Below, in pieces: positions 1 through 5,846 of a stretch of DNA of 8,276 nucleotides. The first letter of the stretch is position 1. Every line of letters begins with the position of its first letter. Position numbers and translations under genes: made by a program. Below the pieces are notes generated by a model that was not told the DNA's origin, searched no databases, and was given only the letters and a program-made list of their open reading frames with translations. The stretch is from Gammaproteobacteria bacterium. GTDB lineage: Bacteria > Pseudomonadota > Gammaproteobacteria > UBA9214. The stretch lies in assembly GCA_030632175.1 (NCBI GenBank), contig DAOVVG010000097.1:1-8276 (forward strand). Direction: 5' to 3'.

Positions 1-1
1 C

Positions 2-181
2 CGAAAGCGGTATCCGGCCGGGTGTGTGGAGATCTTTGCGACAGTAGAGGAAGCGCTTGCCGTAGCAGACCCCGACAACAAGCATCATGCGGCGCGCGTG
101 GTCGGGCCATCCAGGTCTTCAGAAGGGCAGTATATTTATTACCTGATGGAATGGTTGCAGGATACGGCTTCAACTTCCTGA
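2..181 (+). CDS. C-terminal fragment of an unrecognised protein
   Basis: This is an open frame running from the window edge to a TGA at 179-181, giving 59 visible residues. The 5' end lies outside the window. It begins RKRYPAGCVEIF and continues with an Ala/Glu-rich helix-like stretch (VEEALAVADPD), then ARVVGPSRSSEG and an aromatic, hydrophobic end (QYIYYLMEWLQD). The composition and alternation look like a genuine folded domain, unlike the overlapping frames, which are Cys/Arg/Ser-rich. I do not recognise the family. No membrane segment or catalytic motif is visible in this piece. It is convergent with the tlpA-like gene, and the repeat-filled gap follows its stop. Coding status is moderately sure; function is unknown. 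Confidence 0.6.
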   Translation, partial: RKRYPAGCVEIFATVEEALAVADPDNKHHAARVVGPSRSSEGQYIYYLMEWLQDTASTS

Positions 182-237
182 CTTTCGTCCAGGCCTGTTC
201 CGACTCTTCTGTGAAATTGCAGGACGCCCTTGTATGT

Positions 238-307
238 TGCATCCCCTCTCCCTGGCCCTCTCCCGGAGTACCCGATTAGGCGCCGGGCATAAAGGAGAGG
301 GGATGCA
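238..307. repeat. Long-stem palindrome with CCCCTCTCC/GGAGAGGGG arms
   Basis: The bases at 238-251 (TGCATCCCCTCTCC) are perfectly complementary to 294-307 (GGAGAGGGGATGCA), giving a 14-bp stem around a loop of about 42 bases. The loop itself holds another CCCTCTCCC half-site near 256-264. The purine-rich arm resembles the GGGAGAGGG hairpins of the tandem units downstream, so it is probably a diverged relative. It may form a hairpin in transcripts from either side; a role in termination is inference. Confidence 0.7.
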
Positions 308-309
308 TT

Positions 310-667
310 GTTTACACATCTGCTGTAGCTCTTTCCTCGATTGTATCTGGCAGCTACAGACTGGATGCAGGGCACGTTCTTTAAAGTCCGTTACCCGTTT
401 GCTCCCTCTCCCTCAGGGAGAGGGAGTGGATTATCCAGATACCTGCCGTAGCCCTTTCTTCGATGATATCCGGCAGGTACAGGTTGGATGCAAGGCGCAC
501 TCTTTAAATCTCGTTACCTGTTTGCTCCTCTCCCTCCGGGAGAGGGCTGAAATGTTTACGTATCTACCGTAGCTCTTTCTTTGATGATATCCGGCAGGTA
601 CGGGTTGGATGCAGGCGCACTCTTTTAAGCCCGTTACCTGTTTACTCCCTCTCCCTCCGGGAGAGGG
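310..667. repeat. Three tandem composite REP-like units
   Basis: Three diverged copies lie head to tail at about 310-424, 425-546 and 547-667. Each has the same order of parts: an inverted repeat in the first half, a GGATGCA box followed by CTCTTTAAA-like and CGTTACCTGTTT-like sequence, and a terminal hairpin. The first-half arms are 323-330/352-359 in unit 1 and 440-448/471-479 in unit 2, and are partly decayed in unit 3 around 565-600. The terminal hairpins are 404-424, 527-545 and 647-667, all of the CCCTCTCCC/GGGAGAGGG type. A further GGGGAGAGGGGG tail follows at about 671-681. CCCTCTCCC...GGGAGAGGG hairpins are a familiar REP-like class in proteobacteria; the longer composite unit is what I see here. 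No transposase lies nearby in the window. Confidence 0.8.
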
Positions 668-726
668 TTGGGGAGAGGGGGTAAGTACCAGGATCGTTCA
701 GGTTTTTGTGGGAGGGCCTTTATTTT

Positions 727-1266
727 TTACTGGCCGGGTTGTGATTCCAGCTGGTTCAAACCGCGTAGAAATTTCAGATACACAGGTTTTTCCCACGTCC
801 GCCCGCCCAGCGCCTGGTATTGAATCTTGCCAGCGGGATCGACCAGGTAGGTTGCCGGCAGGCCTCGCGGTTGCCATACCTCGGTGACCTGTCCATCGCG
901 GTCCATTAACGGTACCAGTTCAGGTGCCACGATACCGAGGAAGGTAAACACTTCATCTTCGGTTTCTGCTGTATTAATAAGTACGATTTCCAGCTCGTTG
1001 TCACCGAGTGCGGCGATCATGCGTTCGATGCTGGGCATTTCCTTGCGGCAAGGCCCGCACCAGCTGGCCCAGAAGTGCACGAATCGCCAGTGTCCCTGTG
1101 TAGCTTTTAGATCATAAGGCTCGCCGTCGAGATTGTTCAGCTGTAACTCAGGCGCTGTAGTGCCGTTGATGCGCATGACGCCCGGCGGTAATGTTTCCGT
1201 GAAAGCAGGCAGGCTGATCAGTATTAACAGGCAGGCAGGCAGGTAATGTGAGAGCGCGGTTTTCAC
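727..1266 (-). CDS. TlpA-family exported thiol-disulfide oxidoreductase
   Basis: Predicted 179-residue thioredoxin-fold protein. Residues 1-22 form a signal peptide or membrane anchor (MKTALSHYLPACLLILISLPAF). The redox motif WCGPC is at 69-73, preceded by VHFWAS, and the cis-Pro loop GLPATYLVD is around Pro137. This is the TlpA/ResA type, which reduces or exchanges disulfides outside the cytoplasm, often in cytochrome c maturation or substrate-specific reduction; the partner is not shown by the sequence. I chose the GTG at 1266 because it overlaps the upstream stop (GTGA), has GAGG about 11 bases upstream, and gives a clean signal peptide. An ATG at 1290 in the same frame lacks a ribosome site and lies inside the upstream gene. 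It is the second gene of a two-gene unit, and the repeat block follows its stop. Family call is firm. Confidence 0.93.
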   Translation of the reverse strand: MKTALSHYLPACLLILISLPAFTETLPPGVMRINGTTAPELQLNNLDGEPYDLKATQGHWRFVHFWASWCGPCRKEMPSIERMIAALGDNELEIVLINTAETEDEVFTFLGIVAPELVPLMDRDGQVTEVWQPRGLPATYLVDPAGKIQYQALGGRTWEKPVYLKFLRGLNQLESQPGQ

Positions 1267-1850
1267 GGACGAGGTTCCTCTTTTGGGCATTTGATATTCT
1301 GGAAATTAATATCCAGCATGCCGCCGCGTTTATTTGCGCCGGTCAGGAAGCGTGCATCGAGATTAAACGTTTTGAGGTTACCTTCAAACACGATATTCCC
1401 GCCAACCGGTTCATCAGGTTGCAGGTCCCGTTGCACGGGTAGCTGGGTCCAGCCGAATGTTGCACGGTTGGCCAGCGGCAGCTTGATTTCGTCCCAGCGG
1501 GTATTCCAGTAGTTACTTCCGAGACGCTGGAGTGGCTGATTGTTACTGCTGAAGCGCCAGTTTACGGTTTCCAGCCAGATCACCCGCCGGCTTTTGTTTT
1601 TTATGTGGACCGTGACAAAACAGGCATCGCTGATCAGCTTAATGGCCTCTTCCGGAAAACCGCGGGCTTCGTAGAAGGCCGCCATTTGTTCGGGGGTGTG
1701 TGGGATGAGTACCATCAGCAAGTCATCATTTTCGACATATGGACCGGGATAGGGTTTGCCAATGCCGAAGGCGGGCGTGGCCAGCAGTGTGCCAAGCAGT
1801 ACCCCGCATAATGTTTGCGCCGCGATTAGATATTGCATCCTGATTCGCAT
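1263..1850 (-). CDS. Exported protein of unknown function with two mature cysteines
   Basis: 195 residues; I do not recognise the family. Residues 1-29 look like a signal peptide: Arg2 and Arg4, a hydrophobic core, then ATPAFG. The mature part is rich in Trp, Asn and Arg, with alternating stretches such as VTVHIKNKSRRVIWLETVNWRF that suggest a beta-sandwich. Its only two mature cysteines are Cys77 (SDACF) and Cys188 (NIKCPK), so a single intramolecular disulfide or metal site is possible. The start at 1850 has AAAGG eight bases upstream; a second in-frame ATG at 1838 has none at proper spacing. Its stop overlaps the GTG of the TlpA-type gene, so the two are probably translated together. It is divergent from the DUF1028 gene across 63 bases. 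A role as a partner or substrate of the oxidoreductase is inference. Confidence 0.82.
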   Translation of the reverse strand: MRIRMQYLIAAQTLCGVLLGTLLATPAFGIGKPYPGPYVENDDLLMVLIPHTPEQMAAFYEARGFPEEAIKLISDACFVTVHIKNKSRRVIWLETVNWRFSSNNQPLQRLGSNYWNTRWDEIKLPLANRATFGWTQLPVQRDLQPDEPVGGNIVFEGNLKTFNLDARFLTGANKRGGMLDINFQNIKCPKEEPRP

Positions 1851-1913
1851 ACCATGAACCTTTCACGTGTGATTCATTTTGAGTTTGCACAGTTTGTAGC
1901 AGGAGAACAAGGC
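1851..1913. promoter_or_regulatory. Divergent intergenic region, probable promoters for both sides
   Basis: These 63 bases separate the start of the unknown exported gene (minus) and the DUF1028 gene (plus). Transcription of both units probably begins here or slightly inside the opposite reading frame. The plus-strand ribosome site AGGAG is at 1901-1905, eight bases before the ATG at 1914. The minus-strand site AAAGG lies eight bases before the ATG at 1850. I could not assign convincing -35/-10 pairs or an operator; a CACGTG core near 1864-1869 is noted but may be chance. Confidence 0.4.
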
Positions 1914-2948
1914 ATGCACAAAATACTCATTACTTTTTTTGTGTGTATGCTGGTCTTTCCGGCTGCGCAGGCCGGGCAGGACACAATATCTGTAACCGGC
2001 AGACCGGTACATACCTATTCTATCGTTGCCCGCGATCCTGACAGCGGGCAACTGGGTGTGGCGGTGCAGTCACACTGGTTCTCGGTCGGTTCACTGGTTC
2101 CCTGGGCACAGGCCGGGGTGGGTGCGATTGCGACACAGTCATTCATCGAGGTGCGCTATGGCGTGTCCGGCCTTGACCTGATGGCATCGGGCCTGAGTGC
2201 GCAACGTACCCTGGATGCATTGCTGGCAGCAGATGCCAACCCCGGTGTGCGCCAGGTTGCCATGATTGATGCCAGTGGTCAGACAGCCATCCACACGGGT
2301 GAAAACTGTATTGAGTACGCGGGCCACCTGACGGGTGAGAATTTTTCGGTGCAGGCAAACCTGATGATCGAGCCGGGTGTACCGCAGGCGATGGCACAGG
2401 CTTTTCAGCAGGCAACCGGGCCGCTGGCGGAACGGCTGCTGGTGGCGCTGGAAGCGGCGCAGGCGGTCGGTGGTGACCTGCGCGGCAAACAGTCGGCGGC
2501 GATACTGGTTGTCAGCGGCAAGGCCAGTGGCCGGCCGCGGCAAGACCGCCTGGTGGACCTGCATGTGGAAGACAACCTGCAACCGCTTGCCGAGTTACGG
2601 CGCTTGCTGACCCTGGATACCGCTTATGAGCACATGAATCAGGGCGATCATGCGCTGGAAAGTGGTGACATTGAGGCCGCACTGGCGGAGTATGGTCGGG
2701 CCGAGGCGTTGCAGCCGGACAACCTGGAAATGAAATTCTGGCATGCCGTGTCGCTGGTGAATGCCGGACGTGTCGATGCTGCCATCCCGGTGTTTTCCAC
2801 AATCTTCAAAGGCGGTGCGCAGTGGCGCGAGTTGGTACCGCGACTGGCACAGGCGGGCTTGCTGAAAGCAGATGCCGCTGTGCTGGAACGTATCAATGCA
2901 GCTGGTCAGAAAGCGGGTGTGAAACAGGGAGGCGATGCGAATGAATAA
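1914..2948 (+). CDS. Exported DUF1028 (Ntn-hydrolase-like) protein with TPR-like tail
   Basis: 344 residues. Residues 1-20 are a signal peptide (MHKILITFFVCMLVFPAAQA). The DUF1028 domain spans about 34-235 and shows its hallmarks: TYSIVARDPDSGQLGVAV, VPWAQAGVGAIATQ, RYGVSGLDLM, the TGENCIEYAGHLTGENFSVQ region, and PLAERLLVALEAAQAVGGD followed by a KQSAAILVV stretch. This family falls in the N-terminal-nucleophile hydrolase superfamily, but its substrate is unknown. Residues about 240-330 form a helical TPR-like region (HALESGDIEAALAEYGRAEALQPDN, then HAVSLVNAGRVDAAIPVF). The ATG at 1914 has AGGAG at 1901-1905; the earlier in-frame ATG at 1833 lies inside the divergent gene and would bury the signal peptide. 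The 3' end overlaps the next gene by eight bases, so they are one operon. Export is the notable trait, since many family members start directly at the TxSIVARD motif. Confidence 0.92.
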   Translation: MHKILITFFVCMLVFPAAQAGQDTISVTGRPVHTYSIVARDPDSGQLGVAVQSHWFSVGSLVPWAQAGVGAIATQSFIEVRYGVSGLDLMASGLSAQRTLDALLAADANPGVRQVAMIDASGQTAIHTGENCIEYAGHLTGENFSVQANLMIEPGVPQAMAQAFQQATGPLAERLLVALEAAQAVGGDLRGKQSAAILVVSGKASGRPRQDRLVDLHVEDNLQPLAELRRLLTLDTAYEHMNQGDHALESGDIEAALAEYGRAEALQPDNLEMKFWHAVSLVNAGRVDAAIPVFSTIFKGGAQWRELVPRLAQAGLLKADAAVLERINAAGQKAGVKQGGDANE

Positions 2949-3438
2949 GCGGTTTGTCATTGCAATACTGTGTTTGTCTCAGTGGCTGGCGTTACCGGCA
3001 GTTGCGGGAGATGTCATCACTGTGAAACTGATGACACTGGAACTTGCGCGTGATATTGCGGCCGCTGCGGTTGATGCCTGTCGCAAGGACGGTTACCAGG
3101 TGTCGGTCGTGGTGGTAGACCGTAGCGGCAGGATCCAGATAGTGATGCGTGATGTGTTTGCCAATCAGTACATGACGCAGCTGGCGCAGGGCAAGGCGAA
3201 CGCCGTAATTCTGTCTGGTACCAGCTCCGGTGATTTGCGCAGGAATCGCGCGGATATTGCCGATGAACTGAACCTGCTGGATGACCTGCTGGTGCTGGAT
3301 GGTGGCCTGCCAATACGGCTGGCGGGTTCCGTCATCGGTGCTGTTGGGGTCAGTGGCGCACCCGGTGGTGATAAGGACGCCGCCTGTGCGCAGCGCGGAA
3401 TTGATGCGGTGCAGGAACGACTGGACTTCGCAGATTAA
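2941..3438 (+). CDS. Exported GlcG/HbpS-family (DUF336) heme-binding-like protein
   Basis: 165 residues. Residues 1-22 are a signal peptide ending PAVA. The rest is a single GlcG/HbpS-type domain: LTLELARDIAAAAVDACRKDGY-like N-terminal helix, VSVVVVDRSGRIQIVMRD, the QGKANAVILSGTSS helix, GGLPIRLAGSVIGAVGVSGAPGG and the DKDAACAQRGIDAV end. Family members bind heme or small cofactors in some cases (HbpS), and others sit with oxidoreductase operons; which applies here is not known. The ATG at 2941 is chosen over 2935 because GGGAGG at 2927-2932 is eight bases from the former and only two from the latter. The start lies inside the last codons of the DUF1028 gene (overlap of eight bases), implying translational coupling. 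Downstream are a palindromic repeat and a cytochrome c gene. The mature protein has two cysteines, one in VDACRKDG and one in AACAQRG. Confidence 0.9.
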   Translation: MNKRFVIAILCLSQWLALPAVAGDVITVKLMTLELARDIAAAAVDACRKDGYQVSVVVVDRSGRIQIVMRDVFANQYMTQLAQGKANAVILSGTSSGDLRRNRADIADELNLLDDLLVLDGGLPIRLAGSVIGAVGVSGAPGGDKDAACAQRGIDAVQERLDFAD

Positions 3439-3455
3439 GTCAAGAGACAGTAGAT

Positions 3456-3549
3456 CGTAGGATGGGTAAAGGGACGCAGTGACGTACCCATCAAAAATCA
3501 GCACCAATATACATGATGGGTAAGTTCTTTGGGCTTTACCCATCCTACG
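3456..3549. repeat. Nested palindromic repeat (MITE-like), GTAGGATGGGTAAAG class
   Basis: The outer arms 3456-3471 (CGTAGGATGGGTAAAG) and 3534-3549 are perfectly complementary over 16 bases. Inside them a second inverted repeat pairs TACCCATC (3485-3492) with GATGGGTA (3515-3522). The whole element of about 94 bases can fold into a long branched hairpin. Repeats with GTAGGATGGG...CCCATCCTAC ends are widespread in proteobacteria and behave like small non-autonomous elements. It starts 17 bases after the glcG-like stop and ends ten bases before the cytochrome ATG, so it could stabilise or attenuate the operon transcript, and its right edge supplies the bases just before the cytochrome ribosome site. 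No clear target-site duplication was found. Confidence 0.85.
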
Positions 3550-3558
3550 GATTTTTTT

Positions 3559-4017
3559 ATGAGTCACTTGCATTTCTTGTTGCCGGGTGCTGTCGTACTT
3601 GGCTTGTCTGGCTGTGGCCAGGAACCTGATGTTCCGCCGAAACCCGTCGATCTTGAGGTCGCGGCGCAGACATGGAATACAACAGACAAACAGTGGGGTG
3701 AAGCAGAACTGCGTCAGCTTGTTGAAGGTGAGCGCTTGTACCGCAAGCGTTGTGCCGGTTGTCATCTGTCATCCGGTGAGGGGCAGATGACACTGGGCGC
3801 ACCGGCACTGAGAAACAGTGCAGTTGTCAAAGGACCTGCCGGGGGATTGATGACGACGGTGCTGTTTGGCCGTGGCACTATGCCGGCGTTCCGCACGTCC
3901 ATGAAGGATGCCGATCTTGCCCTGATTCTTTCTTACGTGCGCAATGCCTGGGGCAATCAACAGGATGATTTGATTGCGGCGGCCGATGTTGCCGCAGCGC
4001 GCGGTGCCGGCAAGTAG
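3559..4017 (+). CDS. Lipoprotein class I cytochrome c
   Basis: 152 residues. The lipobox LSGC ends at Cys19, so the mature protein should be lipid-anchored outside the cytoplasm; there is no Asp at +2. One heme is attached at CAGCH (65-69), with His69 as proximal ligand and Met108 in GTMPAF as likely distal ligand. The C-terminal helix LALILSYVRNAWGN is typical of small class I cytochromes that pass electrons for periplasmic dehydrogenases. The ATG at 3559 is preceded only by a weak ACGGA at 3547-3551, part of it from the repeat edge. A TTG at 3529 would extend the protein by ten residues into the repeat, which I consider less likely. The n-region (MSHLHFLLPG) has no Lys or Arg, unusual for a signal peptide. 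It lies 120 bases after the glcG-like gene, on the same strand, and converges on the MDR gene 13 bases away. Confidence 0.92.
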   Translation: MSHLHFLLPGAVVLGLSGCGQEPDVPPKPVDLEVAAQTWNTTDKQWGEAELRQLVEGERLYRKRCAGCHLSSGEGQMTLGAPALRNSAVVKGPAGGLMTTVLFGRGTMPAFRTSMKDADLALILSYVRNAWGNQQDDLIAAADVAAARGAGK

Positions 4018-4030
4018 TGCATTGATTCCG

Positions 4031-5068
4031 TCAGGGGGCGCAGAGTAATACCAGCTTGCCGGTTGTCTGGCCGGACTCCAGCGCACGGTGTGCATCGGCG
4101 ACCGCTTCAAGAGGGTAGCTGGTCACGGCAGGTACCTGCAGTCTACCGGTTTCCAGCCATTGCAGTATCTGCTGCATCCCTTGCTGCATGATCGCGTTTT
4201 TATCAAACAGAAAACTCAGGTTGAAACCCATCACGCTGTGGTTTTGTGTAGTCAGGTCAAAAGGGCTGAAGCGTGGTGTGCGCAGGTAATCAAATACCAG
4301 TCGGAGCTTGCCGGGTACGCCTTTGCGGGTTTGCAGCATGCTGTGAAATCCGTAGACCACCAGTTTGCCGACGGTTGCCAGATGCTGATAGCTCTGTTTC
4401 AGGGTTGCTGCGCCGTTAGCATCAAGAATGATGTCGTAACCATCCGGTGCCAGTCGCTCCGCTTCGGTCCACAGATCCTGGGTGGACTTGTCGATCACGG
4501 CATCAGCGCCGAGCGACATGACGGTAGCGGTTTTATGGGCAGCGCCCACCACGCCGATGACTTTACAACCGGCTATTTTCCCCAGCTGCACCAGCATGCT
4601 GCCAACACCACCGGCAGCCGAATGTACCAGTATGGTGTCAGTGCTCTGCGCGTGTGCCAGTTGAAATAATGCAAACCATGCAGTGAGGGAAACGGCCGGC
4701 AGGCTGGCGGCCACCTCGTGAGAGAGTTGTGCGGGTAGTGGAAAGACCTGTGATTGTTTTACTACCAGCTGCGTGGCATAACCGTCAAAACGTGTGACAG
4801 CCAGTACTGCTGATCCAGGGCTGAACGCCATGACGCCGGCGCCGACTGACCGGATAGTGCCACTGACTTCAAAGCCCGGTGTAATCGGGTAGCCGACATA
4901 CTCTTTTGCGGACGCGTAAAGTCCCATGCGGGTAATGCAATCGGCAAAATTGACGCCAATGGCGCTGACATCGATCAGTACCTCGTCAGGGCCGGGATGC
5001 AGGTCGGCATGTTCTTCAATTTTGAGCTGTTCATAGCCGCCAGGCTTGTGGATGACGACCTTTTTCAT
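4031..5068 (-). CDS. MDR-family NAD(P)H quinone oxidoreductase-like protein (VAT-1 type)
   Basis: 345 residues, the usual length for zinc-free medium-chain reductases. The N-terminal GroES-like domain shows EVLIDVSAIGVNFADCITRMGLY and GYPITPGFEVSGTI. The Rossmann domain (about 125-270) carries the nucleotide loop SAAGGVG at 150-156, then the LGADAVID and YDIILDANGA strands. The C-terminus ends with ALESGQTTGKLVL. The structural zinc cysteine cluster and the catalytic Cys/His zinc ligands of alcohol dehydrogenases are absent, so it should reduce quinones or activated alkenes with NAD(P)H in the cytoplasm. The stretch of about 245-275 (LQTRKG...DYLRTPRFSPFDLT) matches the VAT-1-like branch; substrate is not known. 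The start at 5068 (MKKVVIHKPGGY) fits the family; the longer ATG at 5095 adds residues of no family character. No strong ribosome site is visible. It may be read through from msrA, past the palindrome. Confidence 0.9.
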   Translation of the reverse strand: MKKVVIHKPGGYEQLKIEEHADLHPGPDEVLIDVSAIGVNFADCITRMGLYASAKEYVGYPITPGFEVSGTIRSVGAGVMAFSPGSAVLAVTRFDGYATQLVVKQSQVFPLPAQLSHEVAASLPAVSLTAWFALFQLAHAQSTDTILVHSAAGGVGSMLVQLGKIAGCKVIGVVGAAHKTATVMSLGADAVIDKSTQDLWTEAERLAPDGYDIILDANGAATLKQSYQHLATVGKLVVYGFHSMLQTRKGVPGKLRLVFDYLRTPRFSPFDLTTQNHSVMGFNLSFLFDKNAIMQQGMQQILQWLETGRLQVPAVTSYPLEAVADAHRALESGQTTGKLVLLCAP

Positions 5069-5111
5069 GGCTGGATGATAACAAACCACGGCCACGATGT
5101 TTGTTACACCA

Positions 5112-5181
5112 CCTGTAGGAGCGGACCTTGTCCGCGATTGGTTTTATACGCCGCATCGCGGACAAGGTCCGCTCCTACAGG
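5112..5181. repeat. REP palindrome, TGTAGGAGCGGACCTTGTCCGCGA type, 27-bp perfect arms
   Basis: The bases 5112-5138 and 5155-5181 are perfectly complementary over 27 positions around a 16-base loop. The arm begins CCTGTAGGAGCGGACCTTG, a type seen very often between genes in pseudomonads and other gammaproteobacteria. It starts 12 bases beyond the msrA stop and lies 43 bases upstream of the MDR ATG, both on the minus strand. In msrA mRNA it would form a very stable 3' hairpin that could end transcription or protect the transcript. A 10-base direct repeat ATTGGTTTTA occurs at 5137-5146 (loop) and 5186-5195 (across the msrA stop). Confidence 0.88.
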
Positions 5182-5192
5182 GATAATTGGTT

Positions 5193-5807
5193 TTAATGCG
5201 AATCCGGATTCTTGCCCCAGAGTTCTTCCAGGCGCGTGTCCCGGCCACAGCCATAGCGGTAGAACTTGTAACGCACCGGGTTCTTTTTATAGTAGTCCTG
5301 ATGGTAGTCCTCGGCAGGATAAAAGACAGAGGCCTGCGTGATTTCTGTTAACAACGGCTTCTCGAAGGGTTTTAGTTCAACCAGCGCGGCTTTTGATTGT
5401 TCTGCCAGCTGTTTCTGTTCGGCATTGTGATAGAAGATTTCACTGCGGTACTGGTTGCCCTGGTCGCAGAACTGGCCGTTGACTCGGGTTGGATCGATGT
5501 TGTACCAGAACACATCCAGTAATTCTGCATAACTGATTTTATTCGGATCATAGACAACCTGTACGACCTCGGCATGTCCGCTGCCGCCGTGTGAGACCTG
5601 TTTGTAGGTTGGATCTTTCAACGCGCCACCGGTGTAACCGGAAGTGGTGGAGATGACGCCGTCAAGCTTGTCAAACGGTGGTTCCATGCACCAGAAGCAT
5701 CCACCAGCGAAGGTCGCGGTTGCCGTTGAGGATGCAGCGCCGGCATTAAAGGTGATACAAAAGAGTAGCAGTAGCGGATACCAACGGGACAGCTGAGTGG
5801 TTTTCAT
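5193..5807 (-). CDS. msrA: Exported peptide methionine sulfoxide reductase MsrA
   Basis: 204 residues. Residues 1-25 form a signal peptide (MKTTQLSRWYPLLLLFCITF, then NAGAA). The catalytic domain begins at ATATFAGGCFWCMEPPF, with nucleophile Cys37 in GGCFWC, followed by SGYTGG, the GHAEVVQVVYDP strand, DPTRVNGQFCDQGNQYRS and EDYHQDYYKKNP. A C-terminal Cys187 (YGCGRD) is the likely resolving cysteine; further cysteines are Cys40 and Cys114. MsrA reduces S-methionine sulfoxide in oxidised proteins, and the signal peptide puts this copy in the periplasm, where a thioredoxin-like donor is needed. The ATG at 5807 has AGGAT six bases upstream; the longer frame to 5876 would hide the signal peptide. 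There is no msrB in the window. The TlpA-type protein at 727-1266 is a conceivable electron donor, but it is 4 kb away and this is inference. Confidence 0.96.
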   Translation of the reverse strand: MKTTQLSRWYPLLLLFCITFNAGAASSTATATFAGGCFWCMEPPFDKLDGVISTTSGYTGGALKDPTYKQVSHGGSGHAEVVQVVYDPNKISYAELLDVFWYNIDPTRVNGQFCDQGNQYRSEIFYHNAEQKQLAEQSKAALVELKPFEKPLLTEITQASVFYPAEDYHQDYYKKNPVRYKFYRYGCGRDTRLEELWGKNPDSH

Positions 5808-5846
5808 GTCTTTATCCTGTTTCTGGTTCAGAAGGAGGCCTGTGCA

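Larger units (their letters stand above)
182..726. other. Gene-free, repeat-filled intergenic block
   Basis: These 545 bases lie between two convergent genes and contain no credible coding frame. The open frames crossing it are Ser/Arg/Cys-rich and are made from the repeat sequence itself. It holds a 14-bp-arm palindrome (238-307) and three tandem composite units (310-667), listed separately. The remaining bases (about 182-237 and 682-726) show nothing I can name. The hairpins could end transcription from both sides, but no hairpin followed by a clear U-tract was seen. Confidence 0.7.

Noticed and set aside
22..279. Plus-strand 85-codon frame starting ATG at... 22 (GTG-type start region)
   Set aside because: It overlaps the better C-terminal frame 2-181, is Cys/Arg/Ser-rich, and runs into the palindrome.
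310..667. Possible CRISPR array or minisatellite
   Set aside because: There are only three units, 115-120 bp long, that are similar along their whole length with no unique spacers between short constant repeats.
234..887. Plus-strand frames of 112 and 92 codons across the repeat block
   Set aside because: Their sequence is the translation of the repeats (recurring SLxxVTCLLPLP-like stretches) and the second runs antisense into the TlpA-type gene.
2139..2960. Several long minus-strand frames antisense to the DUF1028 gene
   Set aside because: They are shadows of a well-supported coding region, with no ribosome site and His/Arg/Pro-rich, low-complexity composition.
2992..3765. 257-codon minus-strand frame spanning glcG-like gene, palindrome and cytochrome
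   Set aside because: It crosses two well-supported plus-strand genes and a repeat element, and shows no domain-like sequence.
4018..4030. Terminator between the convergent cytochrome and MDR genes
   Set aside because: The 13-base gap holds no hairpin or T-run.
4031..5068. Zinc-dependent alcohol dehydrogenase
   Set aside because: The catalytic zinc ligands and the structural four-cysteine cluster are absent, so it belongs to the zinc-free quinone oxidoreductase branch.
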